Source of the DNA: Limanda limanda | Lineage: Eukaryota; Chordata; Actinopteri; Pleuronectiformes; Pleuronectidae | Length of the DNA: 64,000 bases | NCBI RefSeq assembly: GCF_963576545.1 | Contig: NW_026870578.1 | Coordinates: forward strand, 292,426 to 356,425 | Reading direction: 5' to 3' | Shown here: positions 47,556 through 61,400 of the stretch, in pieces | Layout of the letters: every line of letters starts with the position of its first letter | How positions within the stretch are numbered: the first letter of the stretch is position 1 | Program-made: the position numbers and the translations under genes | Notes under the pieces: generated by a model | Seen by the model: only the letters and a program-made list of their open reading frames with translations | The model's database searches: none | What the model was told of the DNA's origin: nothing

Positions 47556-50500
47556 GGAAGCAATGGTTAACATTTTGACTTTTTCATCACATATCAGCTC
47601 CAGTGTCAGAAAAGCGCTGGAAACAGGGAGATATGCCTTTTTTTGGAAGAAATGGTTAAATTCTTGAATTTTTCATCACACATCATCCCAAATGTCACTA
47701 AACAGCTGGAAACCGGGAGATAAGCCTTTTTTGGAAGCATTGATTAAGATTTCTGATTTTTTCATCACATGTCAGCCCAAGTGTCAGAAAAGCGCTGGAA
47801 ACAGGGAGATAAGCCTTTTTTGGAAGAAATGGTCAAATTCTTGAATTTTTCATCACACATCATCCCAAATGTCACTAAACAGCTGGAAACGGGGAGATAA
47901 GTTTTTTTTGGAAGCAATGGTTAACATTTTGACTTTTTCATCACATATCAGCTCCAGTGTCAGAAAAGCGCTGGAAACAGGGAGATATGCCTTTTTTTGG
48001 AAGAAATGGTTAAATTCTTGAATTTTTCATCACACAACATCCCAAATGTCACTAAACAGCTGGAAACGGGGAGATAAGCCTTTTTTGGAAGCATTGATTA
48101 AGATTTCTGACTTTTTCATCACATGTCAGCCCAAGTGTCAGAAAAGCGCTGGAAACAGGGAGATAAGCCTTTTTTGGAAGAAATGGTCAAATTCTTGAAT
48201 TTTTCATCACACATCATCCCCAATGTCACTAAACAGCTGGAAACGGGGAGATAAGCCGTTTTTGGAAGCAATGATTAAGATTTCTGACTTTTTCATCACA
48301 TGTCAGCCCAAGTGTCAGAAAAGTGCTGGAAACAGGGAGATAAGCCTTTTTTGGAAGAAATGGTCAAATTCTTGAATTTTTCATCACACATCATCCCAAA
48401 TGTCACTAAACAGCTGGAAACGGGGAGATAAGCCGTTTTTGGAAGCAATGGTTAAGATTTCTGACTTTTTCATCACATGTCAGCCCAAGTGTCAGAAAAG
48501 CGCTGGAAACAGGGAGATAAGCCTATTTTGGAAGAAATGGTCAAATTCTTGAATTTTTCATCACACATCATCCCAAATGTCACTAAACAGCTGGAAACGG
48601 GGAGATAAGCCGTTTTTGGAAGCAATGGTTAAGATTTCTGACTTTTTCATCACATGTCAGCCCAAGTGTCAGAAAAGCGCTGGAAACAGGGAGATAAGCC
48701 TTTTTTGGAAGAAATGGTCAAATTCTTGAATTTTTCATCACACATCATCCCAAATGTCACTACACAGCTGGAAACGGGGAGATAAGCCGTTTTTGGAAGC
48801 AATGGTTAAGATTTCTGACTTTTTCATCACATGTCAGCCCAAGTGTCAGAAAAGCGCTGGAAACAGGGAGATATGCCTATTTTTGGAAGAAATGGTTAAA
48901 TTCTTGAATTTTTCATCACACATCATCCCAAATGTCACTAAACAGCTGGAAACCGGGAGATAAGCCTTTTTTGGAAGCATTGATTAAGATTTCTGATTTT
49001 TTCATCACATGTCAGCCCAAGTGTCAGAAAAGCGCTGGAAACAGGGAGATAAGCCTTTTTTGGAAGAAATGGTCAAATTCTTGAATTTTTCATCACACAT
49101 CATCCCAAATGTCACTAAACAGCTGGAAACGGGGAGATACGTTTTTTTTGGAAGCAATGGTTAACATTTTGACTTTTTCATCACATGTCAGCCCAAGTGT
49201 CAGAAAAGCGCTGGAAACAGGGAGATAAGCCTTTTTTGGAAGAAATGGTCAAATTCTTGAATTTTTCATCACACATCATCCCAAATGTCACTAAACAGCT
49301 GGAAACGGGGAGATACGTTTTTTTTGGAAGCAATGGTTAACATTTTGACTTTTTCATCACATATCAGCTCCAGTGTCAGAAAAGCGCTGGAAACAGGGAG
49401 ATATGCCTTTTTTTGGAAGAAATGGTTAAATTCTTGAATTTTTCATCACACAACATCCCAAATGTCACTAAACAGCTGGAAACGGGGAGATAAGCCTTTT
49501 TTGGAAGCATTGATTAAGATTTCTGACTTTTTCATCACATGTTAGCCCAAGTGTCAGAAAAGCGCTGGAAACAGGGAGATAAGCCTTTTTTGGAAGAAAT
49601 GGTCAAATTCTTGAATTTTTCATCACACATCATCCCCAATGTCACAAAACAGCTGGAAACGGGGAGATAAGCCGTTTTTGGAAGCAATGGTTAACATTTT
49701 GACTTTTTCATCACATATCAGCTCCAGTGTCAGAAAAGCGCTGGAAACAGGGAGATATGCCTTTTTTTGGAAGAAATGGTTAAATTCTTGAATTTTTCAT
49801 CACACATCATCCCAAATGTCACTAAACAGCTGGAAACGGGGAGATAAGCCTTTTTGGAAGCATTGATTAAGATTTCTGACTTTTTCATCACATGTCAGCC
49901 CAAGTGTCAGAAAAGCGCTGGAAACAGGGAGATAAGCCTTTTTTGGAAGAAATGGTCAAATTCTTGAATTTTTCATCACACATCATCCCAAATGTCACTA
50001 AACAGCTGGAAACGGGGAGATAAGCCGTTTTTGGAAGCAATGGTTAAGATTTCTGACTTTTTCATCACATGTCAGCCCAAGTGTCAGAAAACTGCTGGAA
50101 ACAGGGAGATAAGCCTTTTTTGGAAGAAATGGTCAAATTCTTGAATTTTTCATCACACATCATCCCAAATGTCACTAAACAGCTGGAAACGGGGAGATAA
50201 GCCGTTTTTGGAAGCAATGGTTAAGATTTCTGACTTTTTCATCACATGTCAGCCCAAGTGTCAGAAAAGCGCTGGAAACAGGGAGATAAGCCTATTTTGG
50301 AAGAAATGGTCAAATTCTTGAATTTTTCATCACACATCATCCCAAATGTCACTAAACAGCTGGAAACGGGGAGATAAGTTTTTTTTGGAAGCAATGGTTA
50401 ACATTTTGACTTTTTCATCACATATCAGCTCCAGTGTCAGAAAAGCGCTGGAAACAGGGAAATATGCCTTTTTTTGGAAGAAATGGTTAAATTCTTGAAT

Positions 50501-50876
50501 TTTTCATCACACATCATCCCAAATGTCACTAAACAGCTGGAAACGGGGAGATAAGCCTTTTTTGGAAGCATTGATTAAGATTTCTGACTTTTTCATCACA
50601 TGTCAGCCCAAGTGTCAGAAAAGCGCTGGAAACAGGGAGATAAGCCTTTTTTGGAAGAAATGGTCAAATTCTTGAATTTTTCATCACACATCATCCCAAA
50701 TGTCACTAAACAGCTGGAAACGGGGAGATAAGCCGTTTTTGGAAGCAATGGTTAAGATTTCTGACTTTTTCATCACATGTCAGCCCAAGTGTCAGAAAAG
50801 CGCTGGAAACAGGGAGATAAGCCTTTTTTGGAAGAAATGGTTAAATTCTTGAATTTTTCATCACACATCATCCCAA
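47556..50876 (+). repeat. Module S, copy 4 (one dimer gained, three lost)
   Basis: Offset from copy 3 is 6194 bp (47556 against 41362, 48264 against 42070). A GATACGTTTTTTTTGG dimer is present twice (near 49136 and 49312), the first joined to an a1-type half (CATGTCAGCCC), so the offset rises to 6370 bp at CATGTTAGCCC (49543). From there to GGGAAATATGCC (near 50458) is 915 bp against 1447 in copy 1, a loss of about three dimers, with the hybrid AAAACTGCTGG near 50090. Confidence 0.85.
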
Positions 50877-53800
50877 ATGTCACTAAACAGCTGGAAACGG
50901 GGAGATAAGCCTTTTTTGGAAGCATTGATTAAGATTTCTGACTTTTCATCACATGTCAGCCCAAGTGTCAGAAAAGCGCTGGAAACAGGGAGACAAGCCT
51001 TTTTTGGAAGAAATGGTCAAATTCTTGAATTTTTCATCACACATCATCCCAAATGTCACTAAACAGCTGGAAACGGGGAGATAAGCCGTTTTTGGAAGCA
51101 ATGGTTAACATTTTGACTTTTTCATCACATATCAGCTCCAGTGTCAGAAAAGCGCTGGAAACAGGGAGATATGCCTTTTTTTGGAAGAAATGGTTAAATT
51201 CTTGAATTTTTCATCACACATCATCCCAAATGTCACTAAACAGCTGGAAACGGGGAGATAAGCCTTTTTTGGAAGCATTGATTAAGATTTCTGACTGTTT
51301 CATCACATGTCAGCCCAAGTGTCAGAAAAGCGCTGGAAACAGGGAGATAAGCCTTTTTTGGAAGAAATGGTCAAATTCTTGAATTTTTCATCACACATCA
51401 TCCCAAATGTCACTAAACAGCTGGAAACGGGGAGATAAGCCGTTTTTGGAAGCAATGGTTAAGATTTCTGACTTTTTCATCACATGTCAGCCCAAGTGTC
51501 AGAAAAGCGCTGGAAACAGGGAGATAAGCCTTTTTTGGAAGAAATGGTTAAATTCTTGAATTTTTCATCACACATCATCCCAAATGTCACTAAACAGCTG
51601 GAAACGGGGAGATAAGTTTTTTTTGGAAGCATTGATTAAGATTTCTGACTTTTTCATCACATGTCAGCCCAAGTGTCAGAAAAGCGCTGGAAACAGGGAG
51701 ATATGCCTTTTTTGGAAGAAATGGTCAAATTCTTGAATTTTTCATCACACATGATCCCAAATGTCACTAAACAGCTGGAAACGGGGAGATAAGCCGTTTT
51801 TGGAAGCAATGGTTAATATTTCTGACTTTTTCATCACATGTCAGCCCAAGTGTCAGAAAAGCGCTGGAAACAGGGAGATAAGCCTTTTTTGGAAGAAATG
51901 GTCAAATTCTTGAATTTTTCATCACACATCATCCCAAATGTCACTAAACAGCTGGAAACGGGTAGATAAGCCGTTTTTGGAAGCAATGGTTAACATTTTG
52001 ACTTTTTCATCACATATCAGCTCCAGTGTCAGAAAAGCGCTGGAAACAGGGAGATATGCCTTTTTTTGGAAGAAATGGTTAAATTCTTGAATTTTTCATC
52101 ACACATCATCCCAAATGTCACTAAACAGCTGGAAACGGGGAGATAAGCCGTTTTTGGAAGCAATGGTTAACATTTTGACTTTTTCATCACATATCAGCTC
52201 CAGTGTCAGAAAAGCGCTGGAAACAGGGAGATATGCCTTTTTTTGGAAGAAATGGTTAAATTCTTGAATTTTTCATCACACATCATCCCAAATGTCACTA
52301 AACAGCTGGAAACGGGGAGATAAGCCTTTTTTGGAAGCATTGATTAAGATTGTTGACTTTTTCATCACATGTCAGCCCAAGTGTCAGAAAAGCGCTGGAA
52401 ACAGGGAGATAAGCCTTTTTTGGAAGAAATGGTTAAATTCTTGAATTTTTCATCACACATCATCCCAAATGTCACTAAACAGCTGGAAACGGGGAGATAA
52501 GCCTTTTTTGGAAGCATTGATTAAGATTTCTGACTTTTTCATCACATGTCAGCCCAAGTGTCAGAAAAGCGCTGGAAACAGGGAGATAAGCCTTTTTTGG
52601 AAGAAATGGTCAAATTCTTGAATTTTTCATCACACATCATCCCAAATGTCACTAAACAGCTGGAAACGGGGAGATAAGCCGTTTTTGGAAGCAATGGTTA
52701 ACATTTTGACTTTTTCATCACATATCAGCTCCAGTGTCAGAAAAGCGCTGGAAACAGGGAGATATGCCTTTTTTTGGAAGAAATGGTTAAATTCTTGAAT
52801 TTTTCATCACACATCATCCCAAATGTCACTAAACAGCTGGAAACGGGGAGATAAGCGTTTTTTGGAAGCATTGATTAAGATTTCTGACTTTTCATCACAT
52901 GTCAGCCCAAGTGTCAGAAAAGCGCTGGAAACAGGGAGATAAGCCTTTTTTGGAAGAAATGGTCAAATTCTTGAATTTTTCATCACACATCATCCCAAAT
53001 GTCACTAAACAGCTGGAAACGGGGAGATAAGTCGTTTTTGGAAGCAATGGTTAACATTTTGACTTTTTCATCACATATCAGCTCCAGTGTCAGAAAAGCG
53101 CTGGAAACAGGGAGATATGCCTTTTTTTGGAAGAAATGGTTAAATTCTTGAATTTTTCATCACACATCATCCCAAATGTCACTAAACAGCTGGAAACGGG
53201 GAGATAAGCCTTTTTTGGAAGCATTGATTAAGATTTCTGACTTTTTCATCACATGTCAGCCCAAGTGTCAGAAAAGCGCTGGAAACAGGGAGATAAGCCT
53301 TTTTTGGAAGAAATGGTTAAATTCTTGAATTTTTCATCACACATCATCCCAAATGTCACTAAACAGCTGGAAACGGGGAGAAAAGCCGTTTTTGGAAGCA
53401 ATGGTTAACATTTTGACTTTTTCATCACATATCAGCTCCAGTGTCAGAAAAGCGCTGGAAACAGGGAGATATGCCTTTTTTTGGAAGAAATGGTTAAATT
53501 CTTGAATTTTTCATCACACATCATCCCAAATGTCACTAAACAGCTGGAAACGGGGAGATAAGCCTTTTTTGGAAGCATTGATTAAGATTTCTGACTTTTT
53601 CATCACATGTCAGCCCAAGTGTCAGAAAAGCGCTGGAAACAGGGAGATAAGCCTTTTTTGGAAGAAATGGTTAAATTCTTGAATTTTTCATCACACATCA
53701 TCCCAAATGTCACTAAACAGCTGGAAACGGGGAGATAAGCCGTTTTTGGAAGCAATGGTTAAGATTTCTGACTTTTTCATCACATGTCAGCCCAAGTGTC

Positions 53801-56224
53801 AGAAAAGCGCTGGAAACAGAGAGATAAGCCTTTTTTGGAAGAAATGGTCAAATTCTTGAATTTTTCATCACACATCATCCCAAATGTCACTAAACAGCTG
53901 GAAACGGGGAGATAAGCCGTTTTTGGAAGCAATGGTTAACATTTTGACTTTTTCATCACATATCAGCTCCAGTGTCAGAAAAGCGCTGGAAACAGGGAGA
54001 TAAGCCTTTTTTGGAAGAAATGGTCAAATTCTTGAATTTTTCATCACACATCATCCCAAATGTCACTAAACAGCTGGAAACGGGGAGATAAGCCGTTTTT
54101 GGAAGCAATGGTTAAGATTTCTGACTTTTTCATCACATGTCAGCCCAAGTGTCAGAAAAGCGCTGGAAACAGGGAGATAAGCCTTTTTTGGAAGAAATGG
54201 TTAAATTCTTGAATTTTTCATCACACATCATCCCAAATGTCACTAAACAGCTGGAAACGGGGAGATAAGCCTTTTTTGGAAGCATTGATTAAGATTTCTG
54301 ACTTTTCATCACATGTCAGCCCAAGTGTCAGAAAAGCGCTGGAAACAGGGAGACAAGCCTTTTTTGGAAGAAATGGTCAAATTCTTGAATTTTTCATCAC
54401 ACATCATCCCAAATGTCACTAAACAGCTGGAAACGGGGAGATAAGCCGTTTTTGGAAGCAATGGTTAAGATTTCTGACTTTTTCATCACATGTCAGCCCA
54501 AGTGTCAGAAAAGCGCTGGAAACAGGGAGATAAGCCTTTTTTGGAAGAAATGGTTAAATTCTTGAATTTTTCATCACACATCATCCCAAATGTCACTAAA
54601 CAGCTGGAAACGGGGAGATAAGTTTTTTTTGGAAGCATTGATTAAGATTTCTGACTTTTTCATCACATGTCAGCCCAAGTGTCAGAAAAGCGCTGGAAAC
54701 ATGGAGATAAGCCTTTTTTGGAAGAAATGGTCAAATTCTTGAATTTTTCATCACACATCATCCCAAATGTCACTAAACAGCTGGAAACGGGGAGATAAGC
54801 CGTTTTTGGAAGCAATGGTTAACATTTTGACTTTTTCATCACATATCAGCTCCAGTGTCAGAAAAGCGCTGGAAACAGGGAGATATGCCTTTTTTTGGAA
54901 GAAATGGTTAAATTCTTGAATTTTTCATCACACATCATCCCAAATGTCACTAAACAGCTGGAAACGGGGAGATAAGCCTTTTTTGGAAGCATTGATTAAG
55001 ATTTCTGACTTTTTCATCACATGTCAGCCCAAGTGTCAGAAAAGCGCTGGAAACAGGGAGATAAGCCTTTTTTGGAAGAAATGGTTAAATTCTTGAATTT
55101 TTCATCACACATCATCCCAAATGTCACTAAACAGCTGGAAACGGGGAGATAAGCCTTTTTTGGAAGCATTGATTAAGATTTCTGACTTTTTCATCCCATG
55201 TCAGCCCAAGTGTCAGAAAAGCGCTGGAAACAGGGAGATAAGCCTTTTTTGGAAGAAATGGTCAAATTCTTGAATTTTTCATCACACATCATCCCAAATG
55301 TCACTAAACAGCTGGAAACGGGGAGATAAGCCGTTTTTGGAAGCAATGGTTAACATTTTGACTTTTTCATCACATATCAGCTCCAGTGTCAGAAAAGCGC
55401 TGGAAACAGGGAGATATGCCTTTTTTTGGAAGAAATGGTTAAATTCTTGAATTTTTCATCACACATCATCCCAAATGTCACTAAACAGCTGGAAACGGGG
55501 AGATAAGCGTTTTTTGGAAGCATTGATTAAGATTTCTGACTTTTTCATCACATGTCAGCCCAAGTGTCAGAAAAGCGCTGGAAACAGGGAGATAAGCCTT
55601 TTTTGGAAGAAATGGTCAAATTCTTGAATTTTTCATCACACATCATCCCAAATGTCACTAAACAGCTGGAAACGGGGAGATAAGCCGTTTTTGGAAGCAA
55701 TGGTTAAGATTTCTGACTTTTTCATCACATGTCAGCCCAAGTGTCAGAAAAGCGCTGGAAACAGGGAGATATGCCTTTTTTTGGAAGAAATGGTTAAATT
55801 CTTGAATTTTTCATCACACATCATCCCAAATGTCACTAAACAGCTGGAAACGGGGAGATAAGCCTTTTTTGGAAGCATTGATTAAGATTTCTGACTTTTT
55901 CATCACATGTCAGCCCAAGTGTCAGAAAAGCGCTGGAAACAGAGAGATAAGCCTTTTTTGGAAGAAATGGTCAAATTCTTGAATTTTTCATCACACATCA
56001 TCCCAAATGTCACTAAACAGCTGGAAACGGGGAGATAAGCCGTTTTTGGAAGCAATGGTTAAGATTTCTGACTTTTTCATCACATGTCAGCCCAAGTGTC
56101 AGAAAAGCGCTGGAAACAGGGAGATAAGCCTTTTTTGGAAGAAATGGTTAAATTCTTGAATTTTTCATCACACATCATCCCAAATGTCACTAAACAGCTG
56201 GAAACGGGGAGATAAGCGTTTTTT
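50877..56224 (+). repeat. Satellite 2 segment between macro-repeat copies
   Basis: Regular dimers. The opening block (a3 with short GACTTTTCATC and GAGACAAGCC, then a2, then a3 with CTGACTGTTTC at 51297, T8-a3, GGTTAATATTTC near 51814, GGGTAGATAAG near 51960) returns at the right end of the window. A GAGACAAGCC-a3 block starting at 54237 repeats the one at 50877, offset 3360 bp (19 dimers). Private variants include ATTGTTGAC near 52350, GATAAGTCG near 53030, GAGAAAAGCCG near 53390 and CATCCCATG near 55194. No gene or unique sequence is seen. Confidence 0.83.
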
Positions 56225-58484
56225 AGAAGCATTGATTAAGATTTCTGACTTTTCATCACATGTCAGCCCAAGTGTCAGAAAAGCGCTGGAAACATGGAGA
56301 TAAGCCTTTTTTGGAAGAAATGGTCAAATTCTTGAATTTTTCATCACACATCATCCCAAATGTCACTAAACAGCTGGAAACGGGGAGATAAGCCGTTTTT
56401 GGAAGCAATGGTTAACATTTTGACTTTTTCATCACATATCAGCTCCAGTGTCAGAAAAGCGCTGGAAACAGGGAGATATGCCTTTTTTTGGAAGAAATGG
56501 TTAAATTCTTGAATTTTTCATCACACATCATCCCAAATGTCACTAAACAGCTGGAAACGGGGAGATAAGCCGTTTTTGGAAGCAATGGTTAACATTTTGA
56601 CTTTTTCATCACATATCAGCTCCAGTGTCAGAAAAGCGCTGGAAACAGGGAGATATGCCTTTTTTTGGAAGAAATGGTTAAATTCTTGAATTTTTCATCA
56701 CACATCATCCCAAATGTCACTAAACAGCTGGAAACGGGGAGATAAGCCTTTTTTGGAAGCATTGATTAAGATTTCTGACTTTTTCATCACATGTCAGCCC
56801 AAGTGTCAGAAAAGCGCTGGAAACAGGGAGATAAGCCTTTTTTGGAAGAAATGGTTAAATTCTTGAATTTTTCATCACACATCATCCCAAATGTCACTAA
56901 ACAGCTGGAAACGGGGAGATAAGCCTTTTTTGGAAGCATTGATTAAGATTTCTGACTTTTTCATCACACATCAGCTCCAGTGTCAGAAAAGCGCTGGAAA
57001 CAGGGAGATATGCCTTTTTTTGGAAGAAATGGTTAAATTCTTGAATTTTTCATCACACATCATCCCAAATGTCACTAAACAGCTGGAAACCGGGAGATAC
57101 GCCTTTTTTGGAAGCATTGATTAAGATTTCTGATTTTTTCATCACATGTCAGCCCAAGTGTCAGAAAAGCGCTGGAAACAGGGAGATGAGCCTTTTTTGG
57201 AAGAAATGGTCAAATTCTTGAATTTTTCATCACACATCATCCCAAATGTCACTAAACAGCTGGAAACGGGGAGATAAGTTTTTTTTGGAAGCAATGGTTA
57301 ACATTTTGACTTTTTCATCACATATCAGCTCCAGTGTCAGAAAAGCGCTGGAAACAGGGAGATATGCCTTTTTTTGGAAGAAATGGTTAAATTATTGAAT
57401 TTTTCATCACACAACATCCCAAATGTCACTAAACAGCTGGAAACGGGGAGATAAGCCTTTTTTGGAAGCATTGATTAAGATTTCTGACTTTTTCATCACA
57501 TGTCAGCCCAAGTGTCAGAAAAGCGCTGGAAACAGGGAGATAAGCCTTTTTTGGAAGAAATGGTCAAATTCTTGAATTTTTCATCACACATCATCCCCAA
57601 TGTCACTAAACAGCTGGAAACGGGGAGATAAGCCGTTTTTGGAAGCAATGGTTAACATTTTGACTTTTTCATCACATATCAGCTCCAGTGTCAGAAAAGC
57701 GCTGGAAACAGGGAGATATGCCTTTTTTTGGAAGAAATGGTTAAATTCTTGAATTTTTAATCACACATCATCCCAAATGTCACTAAACAGCTGGAAACGG
57801 GGAGATAAGCCTTTTTTGGAAGCATTGATTAAGATTTCTGACTTTTTCATCACTTGTCAGCCCAAGTGTCAGAAAAGCGCTGGAAACAGGGAGATAAGCC
57901 TTTTTTGGAAGAAATGGTTAAATTCTTGAATTTTTCATTACACATCATCCCAAATGTCACTAAACAGCTGGAAACGGGGAGATAAGCCGTTTTTGGAAGC
58001 AATGGTTAACATTTTGACTTTTTCATCACATATCAGCTCCAGTGTCAGAAAAGCGCTGGAAACAGGGAGATATGCCTTTTTTTGGAAGAAATGGTTAAAT
58101 TCTTGAATTTTTCATCACACATCATCCCAAATGTCACTAAACAGCTGGAAACGGGGAGATAAGCCTTTTTTGGAAGCATTGATTAAGATTTCTGACTTTT
58201 TCATCACATGTCAGCCCAAGTGTCAGAAAAGCGCTGGAAACAGGGAGATAAGCCTTTTTTGGAAGAAATGGTCAAATTCTTGAATTTTTCATCACACATC
58301 ATCCCAAATGTCACTAAACAGCTGGAAACGGGGAGATAAGCCGTTTTTGGAAGCAATGGTTAAGATTTCTGACTTTTTCATCACATGTCAGCCCAAGTGT
58401 CAGAAAAGCGCTGGAAACAGGGAGATAAGCCTTTTTTGGAAGAAATGGTTAAATTCTTGAATTTTTCATCACACATCATCCCAA
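56225..58484 (+). repeat. Third copy of the macro-repeat left part (module T)
   Basis: TTTTTTAGAAGC at 56225 and AAACATGGAGAT mark the same start as 37465 and 44194; the offset from 44194 is 12031 bp. CATCACACATCAGCTCC follows at 56962, also offset 12031. The dimers between differ in type (a2 in place of one a3) although the total length is equal. The block then shows TTATTGAATTT near 57392 and CATCCCCAATG near 57594, but not the 708-bp repeats. Confidence 0.83.
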
Positions 58485-61400
58485 ATGTCACTAAACAGCT
58501 GGAAACGGGGAGATAAGCCTTTTTTGGAAGCATTGATTAAGATTTCTGACTTTTTCATCACACATCAGCTCCAGTGTCAGAAAAGCGCTGGAAACAGGGA
58601 GATATGCCTTTTTTTGGAAGAAATGGTTAAATTCTTGAATTTTTCATCACACATCATCCCAAATGTCACTAAACAGCTGGAAACCGGGAGATACGCCTTT
58701 TTTGGAAGCATTGATTAAGATTTCTGATTTTTTCATCACATGTCAGCCCAAGTGTCAGAAAAGCGCTGGAAACAGGGAGATGAGCCTTTTTTGGAAGAAA
58801 TGGTCAAATTCTTGAATTTTTCATCACACATCATCCCAAATGTCACTAAACAGCTGGAAACGGGGAGATAAGTTTTTTTTGGAAGCAATGGTTAACATTT
58901 TGACTTTTTCATCACATATCAGCTCCAGTGTCAGAAAAGCGCTGGAAACAGGGAGATATGCCTTTTTTTGGAAGAAATGGTTAAATTATTGAATTTTTCA
59001 TCACACAACATCCCAAATGTCACTAAACAGCTGGAAACGGGGAGATAAGCCTTTTTTGGAAGCATTGATTAAGATTTCTGACTTTTTCATCACATATCAG
59101 CCCAAGTGTCAGAAAAGCGCTGGAAACAGGGAGATAAGCCTTTTTTGGAAGAAATGGTCAAATTCTTGAATTTTTCATCACACATCATCCCCAATGTCAC
59201 TAAACAGCTGGAAACGGGGAGATAAGCCGTTTTTGGAAGCAATGGTTAACATTTTGACTTTTTCATCACATATCAGCTCCAGTGTCAGAAAAGCGCTGGA
59301 AACAGGGAGACAAGCCTTTTTTGGAAGAAATGGTCAAATTCTTGAATTTTTCATCACACATCATCCCAAATGTCACTAAACAGCTGGAAACGGGGAGATA
59401 AGCCGTTTTTGGAAGCAATGGTTAACATTTTGACTTTTTCATCACATATCAGCTCCAGTGTCAGAAAAGCGCTGGAAACAGGGAGATATGCCTTTTTTTG
59501 GAAGAAATGGTTAAATTCTTGAATTTTTCATCACACATCATCCCAAATGTCACTAAACAGCTGGAAACGGGGAGATAAGCCTTTTTTGGAAGCATTGATT
59601 AAGATTTCTGACTTTTTCATCACATGTCAGCCCAAGTGTCAGAAAAGCGCTGGAAACAGGGAGATAAGCCTTTTTTGGAAGAAATGGTCAAATTCTTGAA
59701 TTTTTCATCACACATCATCCCAAATGTCACTAAACAGCTGGAAACGGGGAGATAAGCCGTTTTTGGAAGCAATGGTTAAGATTTCTGACTTTTTCATCAC
59801 ATGTCAGCCCAAGTGTCAGAAAAGCGCTGGAAACAGGGAGATAAGCCTATTTTGGAAGAAATGGTCAAATTCTTGAATTTTTCATCACACATCATCCCAA
59901 TTGTCACTAAACAGCTGGAAACGGGGAGATAAGTTTTTTTTGGAAGCATTGATTAAGATTTCTGACTTTTTCATCACATGTCAGCCCAAGTGTCAGAAAA
60001 GCGCTGGAAACAGGGAGACAAGCCTTTTTTGGAAGAAATGGTCAAATTCTTGAATTTTTCATCACACATCATCCCAAATGTCACTAAACAGCTGGAAACG
60101 GGGAGATAAGCCGTTTTTGGAAGCAATGGTTAACATTTTGACTTTTTCATCACATATCAGCTCCAGTGTCAGAAAAGCGCTGGAAACAGGGAGATATGCC
60201 TTTTTTTGGAAGAAATGGTTAAATTCTTGAATTTTTCATCACACATCATCCCAAATGTCACTAAACAGCTGGAAACGGGGAGATAAGCCTTTTTTGGAAG
60301 CATTGATTAAGATTTCTGACTTTTTCATCACATGTCAGCCCAAGTGTCAGAAAAGCGCTGGAAACAGGGAGATAAGCCTTTTTTGGAAGAAATGGTCAAA
60401 TTCTTGAATTTTTCATCACACATCATCCCAAATGTCACTAAACAGCTGGAAACGGGGAGATAAGCCGTTTTTGGAAGCAATGGTTAACATTTTGACTTTT
60501 TCATCACATATCAGCTCCAGTGTCAGAAAAGCGCTGGAAACAGGGAGATATGCCTTTTTTTGGAAGAAATGGTTAAATTCTTGAATTTTTCATCACACAT
60601 CATCCCAAATGTCACTAAACAGCTGGAAACGGGGAGATAAGCCTTTTTTGGAAGCATTGATTAAGATTTCTGACTTTTTCATCACATGTCAGCCCAAGTG
60701 TCAGAAAAGCGCTGGAAACAGGGAGATAAGCCTTTTTTGGAAGAAATGGTCAAATTCTTGAATTTTTCATCACACATCATCCCAAATGTCACTAAACAGC
60801 TGGAAACGGGGAGATAAGCCGTTTTTGGAAGCAATGGTTAAGATTTCTGACTTTTTCATCACATGTCAGCCCAAGTGTCAGAAAAGCGCTGGAAACAGGG
60901 AGATAAGCCTATTTTGGAAGAAATGGTCAAATTCTTGAATTTTTCATCACACATCATCCCAATTGTCACTAAACAGCTGGAAACGGGGAGATAAGTTTTT
61001 TTTGGAAGCATTGATTAAGATTTCTGACTTTTTCATCACATGTCAGCCCAAGTGTCAGAAAAGCGCTGGAAACAGGGAGACAAGCCTTTTTTGGAAGAAA
61101 TGGTCAAATTCTTGAATTTTTCATCACACATCATCCCAAATGTCACTAAACAGCTGGAAACGGGGAGATAAGCCGTTTTTGGAAGCAATGGTTAACATTT
61201 TGACTTTTTCATCACATATCAGCTCCAGTGTCAGAAAAGCGCTGGAAACAGGGAGATATGCCTTTTTTTGGAAGAAATGGTTAAATTCTTGAATTTTTCA
61301 TCACACATCATCCCAAATGTCACTAAACAGCTGGAAACGGGGAGATAAGCCTTTTTTGGAAGCATTGATTAAGATTTCTGACTTTTTCATCACATGTCAG

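Larger units (their letters stand above)
44194..50876 (+). repeat. Macro-repeat copy 2 (module T, 708-bp repeats, module S)
   Basis: Repeats the organisation of 37465-44193: TTTTTTAGAAGC at 44194, CATCACACATCAGCTCC at 44931, TTATTGAATTT near 45363, 708-bp repeats to 47.2 kb, and module S from 47556. The right boundary is set where the next recognisable block (50877) starts and is approximate. Confidence 0.82.
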
